Assembly (NCBI GenBank): GCA_002381865.1
Contig: DFYO01000039.1
Coordinates: 40,029 to 94,743 of the forward strand
Source of the DNA: Clostridiales bacterium UBA4080
GTDB lineage: Bacteria; Bacillota; Clostridia; Lachnospirales; Vallitaleaceae
Direction: 5' to 3'
DNA: 54,715 nt
The notes under the pieces are model-generated. The model searched no databases, had not been told where the DNA came from, and worked only from the letters and a program-made list of their open reading frames with translations. Below, piece after piece: positions 14,684 through 26,440 of the stretch. The translations under genes were made by a program, and so were the position numbers. Positions within the stretch are counted from its first letter, which is position 1. The number at the start of each line of letters is the position of its first letter.

Positions 14684-17245
14684 ATGAACTTTGAAAAAAA
14701 AGCCACGAAGAAAAAACGTGAAAACATCAAATCTGTTCCCACAAAGAAAACCAAAAAGGCCGGTATTACATTTATAAAAATATTTACCTTTACTCTTTTA
14801 ATCCTAGGTGTAGTCGGGATAGCTACTGGATTAGGGATAGCAAAAGCAATTATTGACTCAGCCCCTCCCCTTGATATTAATCAGGTAGTTCCTGAGGGCT
14901 ATGCAACCTTTATTTATGATATGGAGGGAAATGAGATTCAAAAGCTCCATGGCGAGGATGCAAACAGAATATATGTTCAAATCGACCAAATACCCAAGCA
15001 TATGCAAAATGCAGTTGTTGCAATTGAGGACGAAAGATTTTGGAAACATAATGGAATAGATATTCAGGGAATTTTCAGAGCTATTTACAAGAATATTACT
15101 AGTGGCGACCTTACAGGCTCAGGTGCTAGTACGCTTACACAGCAAATTATCAAAAATAATGTTTTGTCTGTAGAAAAGAGCTTTGAAAGAAAAATCCAGG
15201 AACAATATCTAGCTGTTCAGCTTGAAAAGAAAATGGACAAGGATAAGATTTTAGAACTATATCTTAACACTTCTCCATTTGGAAGAGGAACTTTAGGGGT
15301 TCAAACAGCAGCCAATACTTACTTTAATAAAGACGTATCCGAATTAACTATTGCAGAAGCAGCTGTAATTGCTGGAATAACACAACTGCCTACCTACTAT
15401 GATCCTGTTGTTAATCCCGAAAACAACAAAAAAAGACAGCAGGTAGTCTTAATGAAAATGTTTGAGCTTGGATACATTACACAGCAGGAATATGATGATG
15501 CCTTAGCTGAGGATGTATACAAAAATATCAGCGTAATAAGCCAGACTGCAGAAAAACAGTCAGATTACTCATATTATGTAGATGAAGTAATTAGAAAGGT
15601 AACAGAAGACCTTATTGAAGAAAAAGGTTATACCGAAGCAGAAGCTTACAACCTAGTATATCGAGGAGGATTAAGTATTACAATTGCTCAGGACTCAAAA
15701 ATACAAGGAATTGTCGATGAAGCCTTTATACAACAGACAAATTTCCCTCCTGCAAGCAAAATGTTCTCCGTAAGACTTCTTTATACCCTTTCTGTTGAAG
15801 GCACAGACGGTGTAAAGCACAATTATGAGGAAGCTGAATTTCCATCTCAAGCTGCTGCCGAAAAGCATATTGGCGAGCTTAAATCAAAGTGGACCTCAAA
15901 CAGTGAAAAAATAGTAGCTGAAAAAGCATTATTTATACCTCAGCCACAAGCAGCTATGGTAATTATGGATTATCACAATGGTCATGTTAAAGCTTTAGCA
16001 GGCGGCCGTGGTGAAAAAATTGGAAACCAGACCTTTAACCGAGCAACGCAAGCTAAAAGACAGCCAGGCTCTACCTTTAAAATCTTAGCTGCCTACCTGC
16101 CTGCCATTGACACAATGGGATATACTCTTGCAACCTCAATTGATGATGCTCCTTTTAAGGCTGGTTCCTACAGTCCTAAAAACTGGTATAGCGGTTACCG
16201 TGGTCTTTCAACAGTAAGAGAAGCTATCAGAGATTCTATGAATATATGTGCAGTTAAAACACTCCAGGCAGTTGGTCCTGAAACAGCCTTTGATTATTTG
16301 CTTAAGCTAGGTTTTACTACTTTAGCTGATGGCGAGGTAATTGACGGCAAAACATATTCTGACAAAAATCTAGCAACTGCTTTAGGGGGTATAACTCATG
16401 GAGTTACTCCTCTTGAATTAAACGCTGCCTATGGAGCAATCGCAAACAATGGTGTATATATTGAACCAGTTTTTTATACTAAAGTGCTAAGCCATGACGG
16501 AACTTTGTTACTTGAAAAGCAGCCTGAAACTGTTACTGTTATGAAGGAAACCACATCCTTTCTTTTAACTAGTGCTATGAAGGATGTAATTACTCGTGGT
16601 ACAGGAACAAAGGCGAATTTTTCTGGGATGCCTATTGCTGGTAAAACCGGAACAACTCAAGATGATGTAGACTTATTATTAAGTGCTTATACTCCTTATT
16701 ATGTAGCTACAGTTTGGATGGGATATGATCAGCCAAAGCGAATGAATTATGGCGGTGTAAGCTATCATGCTTTAATATGGCGAGAAGTAATGCAAAAAAT
16801 ACATGCTGACCTGCCTTCAAAAAATTTCCCAACACCAAAGGGAATTACTTCAGCAAGCATCTGTTCAGAATCCGGAAAACTGGCTGTCGCTGGATTATGC
16901 AGCAATGACCCTCGAGGCTCAACAGTTCGAACTGAATATTTTGCTGTTGGAACAGTTCCTACCGAAAGCTGTAATGTGCATGTTAAAGCAACTATCTGTA
17001 AAACATCAGGCAATTTTGCTACTGAATACTGTCCTTTAGAGGACCGACTTGAAAAGGTATTCATCGTCAGACCTAATCCTATATCAGGCAACGCTGCTGA
17101 TAGCAAGTATGAGCTTCCTAGCTCTTTAGACGGAAAATATTGTACAATACATGGTCCTGTCTTAGATGTACCTGATGTAAGTTTGCCTGAGGGCACAACT
17201 GGAAATGACCCTCTTGAGCCTCAAACAGAAACCACATCTCAGTAA
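14684..17245 (+). CDS. Class A penicillin-binding protein (glycosyltransferase/transpeptidase)
   Basis: This 853-residue bifunctional wall synthase starts after AAGGAGG. A basic cytoplasmic tail is followed by one membrane segment (about residues 28-52). The GT51 domain has its catalytic Glu in IEDERFW (about E115) and GASTLTQQ. The transpeptidase domain has STFK (S463), SMN in RDSMNICA, and KTG (K654). The C-terminal extension carries several Cys pairs, such as ICSESGKLAVAGLC and ICKTSGNFATEYC, and ends in a Thr/Glu-rich tail. It polymerises lipid II and cross-links the strands outside the membrane. It is a single-gene unit with a strong terminator after it. Confidence 0.94.
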   Translation: MNFEKKATKKKRENIKSVPTKKTKKAGITFIKIFTFTLLILGVVGIATGLGIAKAIIDSAPPLDINQVVPEGYATFIYDMEGNEIQKLHGEDANRIYVQIDQIPKHMQNAVVAIEDERFWKHNGIDIQGIFRAIYKNITSGDLTGSGASTLTQQIIKNNVLSVEKSFERKIQEQYLAVQLEKKMDKDKILELYLNTSPFGRGTLGVQTAANTYFNKDVSELTIAEAAVIAGITQLPTYYDPVVNPENNKKRQQVVLMKMFELGYITQQEYDDALAEDVYKNISVISQTAEKQSDYSYYVDEVIRKVTEDLIEEKGYTEAEAYNLVYRGGLSITIAQDSKIQGIVDEAFIQQTNFPPASKMFSVRLLYTLSVEGTDGVKHNYEEAEFPSQAAAEKHIGELKSKWTSNSEKIVAEKALFIPQPQAAMVIMDYHNGHVKALAGGRGEKIGNQTFNRATQAKRQPGSTFKILAAYLPAIDTMGYTLATSIDDAPFKAGSYSPKNWYSGYRGLSTVREAIRDSMNICAVKTLQAVGPETAFDYLLKLGFTTLADGEVIDGKTYSDKNLATALGGITHGVTPLELNAAYGAIANNGVYIEPVFYTKVLSHDGTLLLEKQPETVTVMKETTSFLLTSAMKDVITRGTGTKANFSGMPIAGKTGTTQDDVDLLLSAYTPYYVATVWMGYDQPKRMNYGGVSYHALIWREVMQKIHADLPSKNFPTPKGITSASICSESGKLAVAGLCSNDPRGSTVRTEYFAVGTVPTESCNVHVKATICKTSGNFATEYCPLEDRLEKVFIVRPNPISGNAADSKYELPSSLDGKYCTIHGPVLDVPDVSLPEGTTGNDPLEPQTETTSQ

Positions 17246-17297
17246 AAACAAATAATATTATAATACTAAAACATAAAACACTGTAATATAAAACACA

Positions 17298-17340
17298 AAA
17301 AAATCATGAGTAGTCCTATAAAGATTACTCATGATTTTTT
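17298..17340. terminator. Bidirectional intrinsic terminator
   Basis: AAAAAATCATGAGTA (17298-17312) pairs with TACTCATGATTTTTT (17326-17340). The stem is perfect, 15 base pairs, with a T run on both strands. It sits between the convergent penicillin-binding protein gene and the zinc-ribbon TPR gene and would end both transcripts. Confidence 0.92.
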
Positions 17341-17387
17341 GTTATGTTCTGTAAATTTATTTTATATTGTTTTGCATGCCTTAAAAC

Positions 17388-18782
17388 TTACAATTGAGTT
17401 AACTGATATTTAGCATCTGAAATTTTGTTTGAATTTGGATACTTTTCAATTAACAAATTAAAATCCTGCTTTGCTTTTACTTTATCCTCAAGCTTTAAAT
17501 ACGACATTGCTCTGTAATATAAGGCATTAGAGGAATAGCTTGCATCCTGAACCAGTTGTAAGGATAAAGTAAAATTGTCAATTGCTTGCTGATATTGTGA
17601 ATCCTTCAAGCTAAAGCCTTGATTATATGCCATTAATGCTGCCCTAGTATAGGTTTCTGCAACCAAAGTGTCAAAAAGACTTTTGACTTCTGTTTGTGTA
17701 ACCTTTGTAGCATCAATGGTTACAAGAATTTTTGCAGCTCCCAAGATATCATTAGCTTTTTTCAAATTCGATGCCTGATAAATCTTATCAATCTCAGTAG
17801 TTGCAGCTTTTGCAATCTGAAGTTCCTGCTTAATTGTCTCCACCTCTGTCTGCAGGCTCTTTTTAGCCTCTGATTCATCCGCATATTGTGAATTCAGTTC
17901 TTGATACTGGGCATTTAAGCTATTTAAACTTTCTAACAAATTATTATTCTCATTTTTCAAATCCTTTGTTTGACCCGGTGTTATAAGAAAAGCACTTAGA
18001 CCAAAGCCAATTACCGCACCGCCTAAAACTAAAACTATCTGTTGCCATGAAGCATTAGAAATATCAAAGCCTTTTGCTAAGTACTTTGAATATCTGCCTT
18101 GCTGTTCTTCATTGTTGCGGTTCTCATTGTCTCCTTGCTCAGCTTGATCAAATCCAAGGTCTTTACTTTGATTGTTTAAAGAATCCAGATATTTTCTCGC
18201 CATAAAATTGCTCTTATCAATTAAAAGAATCCTTTGAAAGGTGGTTTGTGCTTTAGCAAGCTGATCTTCCTTTACATAGCAAAGTCCTAGTAATGCAATA
18301 GCTTTAATAAACTTCGGATTTAAGCTTATCGCCTTTTTTAGCTGAATTGCAGCTAAATCTTCATTTCCTTGTTGTATATGCAAAAGTGCTTGATTATATC
18401 TTTTAACAGCACTGCTTAATTTCTCTAAATATGCCTGATTTTCTTGAATATCCTTTAAATATTTACTGGCAATATTATCGTTATTCATCATATTTTTACT
18501 AATTACCCATTGTTGGAGAGCCTGAACTGTTTCTCCAATTTCTAAATAAACAAGACCCAAGAGATTTCTTGCATCTATATTCTTTTTATCTAATCTCAAA
18601 CTGGTTTTCAAGCTGGTAATCGCACCGCTTAAGTCCCTGATTTGAGCCATTTGCAGACCTTGATTATATAATATCTTAGAGTCCTTTTTTATTCTATAAT
18701 AAGCTTTAAAGGAAGCCTTACATTTATTACAATATTCTTCATTATCTAATTCTTGTCCACATTTTGGGCATTTACTTGACAT
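17388..18782 (-). CDS. Membrane protein with zinc ribbon, TPR repeats and coiled coil
   Basis: The N-terminus has a zinc ribbon with four cysteines (C5, C8, C18, C21; CPKCGQEL then CNKC). TPR-like repeats follow over roughly residues 35-210, then a Gln/Asn/Glu-rich linker and one membrane segment (IVLVLGGAVIGFGLSAFLI, about 250-270). The outer part has a coiled coil (about 280-330) and further TPR-like units at the C-terminus. The layout suggests a scaffold with protein-binding repeats on both sides of the membrane. No catalytic motif is seen. The ATG at 18782 is chosen because it precedes the zinc ribbon and follows an AGGTGCG site; an earlier in-frame start would add an unrelated tail. Confidence 0.82.
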   Translation of the reverse strand: MSSKCPKCGQELDNEEYCNKCKASFKAYYRIKKDSKILYNQGLQMAQIRDLSGAITSLKTSLRLDKKNIDARNLLGLVYLEIGETVQALQQWVISKNMMNNDNIASKYLKDIQENQAYLEKLSSAVKRYNQALLHIQQGNEDLAAIQLKKAISLNPKFIKAIALLGLCYVKEDQLAKAQTTFQRILLIDKSNFMARKYLDSLNNQSKDLGFDQAEQGDNENRNNEEQQGRYSKYLAKGFDISNASWQQIVLVLGGAVIGFGLSAFLITPGQTKDLKNENNNLLESLNSLNAQYQELNSQYADESEAKKSLQTEVETIKQELQIAKAATTEIDKIYQASNLKKANDILGAAKILVTIDATKVTQTEVKSLFDTLVAETYTRAALMAYNQGFSLKDSQYQQAIDNFTLSLQLVQDASYSSNALYYRAMSYLKLEDKVKAKQDFNLLIEKYPNSNKISDAKYQLTQL

Positions 18783-18898
18783 TTTTTTCGCACCTACTTT
18801 ATCTATATTATAATCAACATTACTCTCCAGAATAATTAATCTGAGAGCTTGCAATTTTTAGTTTTGACTTGCCTGTTTTTTCTTAATTTTTTTGTTCT

Positions 18899-19045
18899 TT
18901 ATTTTTTTTCGTTCTTTATTTCTTTTAATATTTCAGTTAATATATCTGAAATATCTTTGCTATTGTAGTCATAAATAGCTTGCTCAGCATCCTCTATTTC
19001 CAAACATGGCTTAAATTTTTTGATTTCTTCTTCAAATTGAATCAT
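18899..19045 (-). CDS. Small hypothetical protein, 48 residues, overlapping folC
   Basis: The ATG at 19045 lies inside the last codons of folC, in a different frame, and is preceded by a near-perfect AAGGAGGT with 5-base spacing. That is strong evidence that it is translated. The product (MIQFEEEIKKFKPCLEIEDA then a helical acidic tail) is charged, has no membrane segment and has one Cys. I do not recognise the family. The 14-base overlap suggests translational coupling to folylpolyglutamate synthase. Confidence 0.68.
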   Translation of the reverse strand: MIQFEEEIKKFKPCLEIEDAEQAIYDYNSKDISDILTEILKEIKNEKK

Positions 19046-20342
19046 TTTTGACCTCCTTAATAATCTTTTTAATTTCTCCAACCAAATACAAAGACCCCGC
19101 TACACATAGTACACCTTCAATATCTTTATTATGTGCTTTTGCGATTTTTTTATAATCTTCTTCTATAGTAATATCCTTAAAGCCATACTTTTCAAAACAT
19201 TTAACCAAAGCTAATGGCTCTTGACATCTTGGTATGTTCATCTTAGATACAATAACCTTGTCAATATTATTGCATTTACTAAGCTCCTTAATCATTCCTT
19301 CCCAATCCTTATCCTTCATCGAAGCAAACATAAGTGTGATTTTATATGAACTGAAATTTTTATTCATATTACTCACAAGCATCCTCATAGCACTTACATT
19401 ATGGGCTCCATCAAGCATTAACCATCCGTCTATCAGTTCCATTCTTCCTGGCCAATAAAACTTATTAATTCCTTCTTTAATTGAATTTTCATCAATCTGA
19501 ATAATATTTTTTATTGTTTCCAAGGAAGTAAGTACAGTTGCAAGATTTATTATCTGATACTCTGCGCTCGTATTCAATATAAGCCCATCATAACTATAAT
19601 ACTTGTTATAGATAGAAAAATCAATCGTTTTATCCGTTCTTTCTGAAATACTGTATTTAACTGGTTCAACTTCATATAATCTCGAATTATTCTTTTTGCA
19701 TATTCTATTAATTACATTTAACACTCCTTTATCCTCGGTGGAAAGAACAGCCGGAATATTATTTTTTATTATCCCGCCTTTTTCCTCAGCTATTTTTTCC
19801 AAGGTTTCGCCCAATATATGTACATGGTCAAGACCGATATGAGTAATAATAGAAACAATCGGTTTTTCAATTACATTTGTTGCATCCAGCCTTCCTCCAA
19901 TTCCTGTTTCTAATACAATAATCTCTGTATTATTATTAATAAAATAATACAGCGCCAATACAAATAAGGTTTCAAAATAAGTTGGATGTAAATATCCTTT
20001 TTCAATTATATTTTCAATAGCTTTCTTTACAATGTTAAAGCAATGAGCTAGCTCATCGTCTTCAATGTCATTATTATTTATTTTTATTCTCTCATTTATT
20101 TTTTCCAAATGCGGCGATGTAAAAAGTCCAGTCTTAACTTTGCTTTCAGTCAAAATATAAGATAGCATTGTGCAAACCGAACCCTTTCCATTTGTGCCCG
20201 CTACATGAATAAACTTAAATCTGTCACCCGTAATGTCAATATTCAATTCTTCTATAAGTGCTTTTACATTTTTATTTCCATCCTTTTTACCAAAAAGAGG
20301 TATGGATAGCAGATAATTTACACTTTCATCATAATCAAACAT
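19032..20342 (-). CDS. folC: Folylpolyglutamate synthase / dihydrofolate synthase
   Basis: This 436-residue Mur-ligase-fold enzyme adds glutamate to folates with ATP, keeping them in the cell. Visible features are VAGTNGKGSVCTMLSYIL (P-loop), TSPHLEKINERI, ILETGIGGRLDATN and DHVHILGETLEKIA. The ATG at 20342 is chosen over an in-frame TTG 18 bases upstream because the TTG overlaps the AAGGAGATATT ribosome binding site. It runs divergently from htrA and its 3' end overlaps the 48-residue gene. Confidence 0.94.
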   Translation of the reverse strand: MFDYDESVNYLLSIPLFGKKDGNKNVKALIEELNIDITGDRFKFIHVAGTNGKGSVCTMLSYILTESKVKTGLFTSPHLEKINERIKINNNDIEDDELAHCFNIVKKAIENIIEKGYLHPTYFETLFVLALYYFINNNTEIIVLETGIGGRLDATNVIEKPIVSIITHIGLDHVHILGETLEKIAEEKGGIIKNNIPAVLSTEDKGVLNVINRICKKNNSRLYEVEPVKYSISERTDKTIDFSIYNKYYSYDGLILNTSAEYQIINLATVLTSLETIKNIIQIDENSIKEGINKFYWPGRMELIDGWLMLDGAHNVSAMRMLVSNMNKNFSSYKITLMFASMKDKDWEGMIKELSKCNNIDKVIVSKMNIPRCQEPLALVKCFEKYGFKDITIEEDYKKIAKAHNKDIEGVLCVAGSLYLVGEIKKIIKEVKNDSI

Positions 20343-20520
20343 AATATCTCCTTCTGCCAAACAAAATGATTCAATGATACTTTATCACTATTATGGAATA
20401 AGTTCAATCACAACTTTCAAACAATTATGTTAATAATTTGTTTACATTTTTATCTTCTGTTTGCCTTTTTTCTTTACTATAATTATAAAAACAAAACTTA
20501 TTCGTAATGGAGGGATTAAT

Positions 20521-21828
20521 ATGACAGAAAACAACAATGGATTTAATCAGCAAACAGACCACACAGATTTCAAAAATGATAATGTTGTTTATACTTATTC
20601 TGATGCTGACACTCTCAGGCTAAATAAGAAGCCCAAAAAAACTTTGCGTTTTATTAGCCTATTAGTATTATTTGTTTTTTTAGGAGGAGTTATATTTGGT
20701 TCGGGATATTTATCAGCTTTATATTTTGGAGACAATGTATTAACTCAATATTTAAATATCTCAAACAGCAGCAATCAAGTTAAGGTAGCTCAGCCTATAT
20801 CTGCTACTCAGACTAATATTTCTGCACCTGTGGCTATTTCTGAAGCTGTAGCGCCTTCAGTTGTAACTATTACAAGTACTATCCAAAACCGTGTGCGCAC
20901 TCCGTTTGGATATTCAGATTATCTATATGGTGGTGGCGAAGGTACTGGCTCTGGAATTATTTTCAAAAAAGATAATACAAATCTTTATGTTGTGACCAAT
21001 CAGCATGTTATAGAAAATGCTTCAAAGGTAGAAATTTCCTTACTTAATACCGAAACCTATGAAGCCTCAGTTCTTGGCTATGATTCAACAATGGATATAG
21101 CAGTATTGTCTCTACCATTAAAAAACATTGATAAAAATGTTCTATCCCAAATATCTATAGCTAGTTTTGGAGATTCAAGCAAGCTTAAGGCAGGTGAACT
21201 AGCTGTTGCAATAGGTAGCCCTTTAGGCAAAGAATTTAACAATACTATTACCGTTGGCGTTATAAGTGCAGTTAACAGGGCTTTAACCATCAACAATGTT
21301 GACCTTAAGCTGATTCAAACTGATGCAGCAATTAATCCTGGTAATAGCGGTGGTGCCTTGGCAAATTCTCAAGGACAGGTAATCGGAATCAATACAGCTA
21401 AATACATTGATACAGATGTCGAAGGAATGGGCTTTGCTATACCTATAAACACAGCTTCTCCTATTATAGAAAAGATACTAAACAGCAAGAATGGAGAGGA
21501 TGTTGCAATTTCTTCTTCTTCCGAAAGACCTTTTTTGGGTGTAGGAGTGTCAGATATTAATGAGGAGATTTATTTGGAAACCGGAGTTCCTTTTGGTGTA
21601 TATGTTACACAGGTATATGAGAATAGCGGTGCTGAAAAAGCCGGAATCAAAGAAGGCGATATCATCTATAATATTAACAACGAAAAGCTTAAAACAAGTA
21701 ATGATTTAATAAATTACGTAAGCACTCTTAAGGCCGGAGATACTGTAGAAATTCGAATTGTACGTGAAGGTAAAATGATAGACTTGAAGGTCAAACTTCT
21801 TAAATACAACGAGATAATAAAAGAATAG
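20521..21828 (+). CDS. htrA: HtrA/DegP-like membrane-anchored serine protease
   Basis: This 435-residue protein has a cytoplasmic N-terminal tail, one membrane segment (about residues 41-65), a trypsin-like domain and a C-terminal PDZ domain. The triad is visible: H162 in NQHVIEN, D192 in TMDIAVL and S276 in NPGNSGGAL. The PDZ region includes VYENSGAEKAGIKEGDIIYN. It degrades or refolds damaged proteins outside the membrane. The start at 20521 follows GGAGGG; an upstream in-frame ATG would lack a ribosome binding site. It is monocistronic, with a terminator directly after it. Confidence 0.95.
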   Translation: MTENNNGFNQQTDHTDFKNDNVVYTYSDADTLRLNKKPKKTLRFISLLVLFVFLGGVIFGSGYLSALYFGDNVLTQYLNISNSSNQVKVAQPISATQTNISAPVAISEAVAPSVVTITSTIQNRVRTPFGYSDYLYGGGEGTGSGIIFKKDNTNLYVVTNQHVIENASKVEISLLNTETYEASVLGYDSTMDIAVLSLPLKNIDKNVLSQISIASFGDSSKLKAGELAVAIGSPLGKEFNNTITVGVISAVNRALTINNVDLKLIQTDAAINPGNSGGALANSQGQVIGINTAKYIDTDVEGMGFAIPINTASPIIEKILNSKNGEDVAISSSSERPFLGVGVSDINEEIYLETGVPFGVYVTQVYENSGAEKAGIKEGDIIYNINNEKLKTSNDLINYVSTLKAGDTVEIRIVREGKMIDLKVKLLKYNEIIKE

Positions 21829-21831
21829 CAC

Positions 21832-21868
21832 AAAAAAAGAAAGCATCTTTTGGATGCTTTCTTTTTTT
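21832..21868. terminator. Bidirectional intrinsic terminator between htrA and valS
   Basis: AAAAAAAGAAAGCATC (21832-21847) pairs with GATGCTTTCTTTTTTT (21853-21868), a perfect 16-base-pair stem with a TTTTG loop. It starts 3 bases after the htrA stop and touches the valS stop codon, so it serves both convergent genes. Confidence 0.93.
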
Positions 21869-24505
<2,637 letters not shown>

Positions 24506-24519
24506 AATTTCCTCCAATT

Positions 24520-24738
24520 CTATTTAACAAATACTAAAAATATACCGCCTGAAATCACCATAATCGCACCAATAGCTTTAAGTGCAAACATAGCATTGTT
24601 AACTAATATAAGAAAATCTTCATCCTTAGAGCTTTGACTTGAAGACCTTACAGCTTTTTCGTATTTTTTATACATTATTTTAGATCCAAAAAACAGCAAT
24701 GCACCTACAACCAAAAATATCATACCAAGTATATACAT
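24520..24738 (-). CDS. Small two-helix membrane protein between T-box and valS
   Basis: This 72-residue product has two hydrophobic segments (MYILGMIFLVVGALLFFGSK, and ALKAIGAIMVISGGIFLVFV near the end) joined by a charged Ser/Lys loop. The ATG at 24738 follows GGAGATGATAAA. It ends 14 bases before valS and begins 28 bases after the T-box terminator, so it would be transcribed under valine control together with valS. I do not recognise the family. A longer in-frame version would start inside the terminator and is rejected. Confidence 0.72.
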   Translation of the reverse strand: MYILGMIFLVVGALLFFGSKIMYKKYEKAVRSSSQSSKDEDFLILVNNAMFALKAIGAIMVISGGIFLVFVK

Positions 24739-24765
24739 TTTATCATCTCCATAAGAGTAAAATAC

Positions 24766-24800
24766 AAAAAGGCTCTGTCGTTCAAAAGGACGACAGAACC
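24766..24800 (-). terminator. Terminator of the valine T-box
   Basis: On the minus strand GGTTCTGTCGT pairs with ACGACAGAGCC around an 8-base loop and is followed by five T. The stem competes with the T-box antiterminator, which uses the adjoining GGTGG segment. It is the off state of the leader. Confidence 0.88.
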
Positions 24801-25000
24801 GTGGTACCACCTTAATTCATAACAAATGTTATGCGCTCAAATGCCTTTAACGGGGCTATCCGGTTATTCCTACTAAGCTTCAGAATAAATGCTCATAAGC
24901 TACCTTTTGTAAGTTCTTAACAAGAAGGTCTTACAGCCAATGAACCTTCCTCTCTATTGTCTTTCCTTACATACTCCTCTTAATCACTGCATCTTGCTTT
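24766..25000 (-). promoter_or_regulatory. T-box riboswitch, valine type
   Basis: The minus-strand leader contains the T-box sequence AAGGTGGTACCACGG (24799-24813) followed by a terminator hairpin. It also has the conserved middle block GGATAGCCCCGTTA and a long stem I with GTAAG/CTTAC pairing. Just 3' of that pairing, in AAAAGGTAGC, the triplet GTA (24901-24903) occupies the expected specifier position; GUA is a valine codon. Uncharged tRNA-Val would stabilise the antiterminator and turn on the small membrane gene and valS. Confidence 0.92.
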
Positions 25001-25074
25001 ATAATCAATTAATATATTAATGGAAATAGATTGCTTTGTCAATAGGCAGCTAATTAAAGCCAGCTAATTGCTTT

Positions 25075-26409
25075 CTAATTGGTAACATATTCATCTGCTC
25101 CCAGATCACTTAATCCGCTTTTTCTAATGTCATTATCTATGTCAGCTTTAACTTGTTCTAGGTCTATTGCCTTATTAACAATCTCATCAACCTTTGAAGC
25201 TAAATGTAAATCTCCTTTGTGAGTATCCACAAACCAGCTCTCAATTGCATTAGTAATATTGCTAGTTAAAAATGCTGTTCCATTATTTCTAGAGACAATC
25301 CCTTTATTTGCTACATTATTTATTATTTCCACATTTCTTGTGGCTTGAAATCTATACTCAATTGCATTAGGATAAGAAGAATCAACATATACTGTATTAT
25401 TATAAATACTGGCTCCATCTGCATTTGCAAGATATATTCCCGTATCCTTAACTACATGAACCATATTATTTCTGACAATACCTCCATAATGATATGAATT
25501 ATCCAGCCCAAGCATTATTCCTCTGTCACAATTAATTATTGTGTTATTCTCAATCAAGGTGTTTTTTGAAGAACTCCAAAAATGAATTGCACCTTCGCTT
25601 AAAGAACTAGTAGGGCTAATAATGTTTTTAAAGGTGTTTCCCCTTACAATCCATGATTCACCTTTATGAACATCTATTCCTCCTGTATAATATTGATACG
25701 CAACACCTTTTGTAAATTCGAACAAGCAATTCTCAACCAAGCAATTGTTGCTATAAACCTCTGTTGATGCTCCTGATCCTTTTAGCATCTGTTCTTTAAT
25801 ATCAAAAAATCTTATATTTTTTATTATAGCATTATCCGCATCTGTTTCTGAGTGCAGCTGAATTCCATGATTATTTACCTGTCCTATAGTCATATCCTGA
25901 ATAGTTACGTTATCATTTGTTATCTGAAAAATATGACTTATTTTAAAATCTCCCCTAAGTAATACTCTTTCTCTATTTCCTGATTGGCTTTTGTAAGTTA
26001 TATTGCTTCCAGTTAAATATATTCCTCTAGGCAACACATAATCACCGTCAGCTATTAAAACTGTAATATTTCCTGTCTTTGTAAGACTTTCTGTAGCCAT
26101 TAGCTCTGCTACACTAGTAACAACAATAATATTCTCAGAAATAACCTCCTCATTTGTATCCGCTTTTGGATTGATATTGCTAATGATAGTATTATTATTC
26201 TTCGCTTGTGATATGGGCAGTTTATACTTATCTTTATTTATGTCCTCTGCGTACATACCGCTTGAACTAACACAGGATGTTTTTGCTGCAAAAGTGCCTT
26301 GCTTGCAATTTCTTTTTATGCCTGATATGTCAGTAGCAAAACCACAAGAGATATTGGATAAGCTTAATACTATAATTAAACATAGCACCATATAAATACT
26401 CTTTTTCAT
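25075..26409 (-). CDS. Secreted right-handed parallel beta-helix protein
   Basis: This 444-residue protein has a signal peptide (MKKSIYMVLCLIIVLSLSN then a likely cleavage after GFA). A low-complexity segment of about 60 residues follows. The rest is a repeat-rich body with periodic I-x-N-N-T/V units such as TLIENNTIINCDRGIML, IVRNNMVHVV and ASIYNNTVYVD, the pattern of parallel beta-helix proteins related to polysaccharide lyases and NosD-like proteins. Substrate and activity cannot be assigned. It is a single gene; a structured leader lies upstream and the valS T-box leader lies downstream. Confidence 0.8.
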   Translation of the reverse strand: MKKSIYMVLCLIIVLSLSNISCGFATDISGIKRNCKQGTFAAKTSCVSSSGMYAEDINKDKYKLPISQAKNNNTIISNINPKADTNEEVISENIIVVTSVAELMATESLTKTGNITVLIADGDYVLPRGIYLTGSNITYKSQSGNRERVLLRGDFKISHIFQITNDNVTIQDMTIGQVNNHGIQLHSETDADNAIIKNIRFFDIKEQMLKGSGASTEVYSNNCLVENCLFEFTKGVAYQYYTGGIDVHKGESWIVRGNTFKNIISPTSSLSEGAIHFWSSSKNTLIENNTIINCDRGIMLGLDNSYHYGGIVRNNMVHVVKDTGIYLANADGASIYNNTVYVDSSYPNAIEYRFQATRNVEIINNVANKGIVSRNNGTAFLTSNITNAIESWFVDTHKGDLHLASKVDEIVNKAIDLEQVKADIDNDIRKSGLSDLGADEYVTN

Positions 26410-26440
26410 AATACTCCTCCTCTTACAGATTTAAAAGCAA

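Noticed and set aside
18899..19081. Longer 60-codon version of the small gene after folC
   Set aside because: The additional codons lie inside folC and lack a start signal, while the internal ATG has an ideal ribosome binding site.
20455..20483. Consensus promoter before htrA
   Set aside because: A good TATAAT is present at 20478-20483, but no acceptable -35 box lies at 16-18 bases, so the promoter is not claimed.
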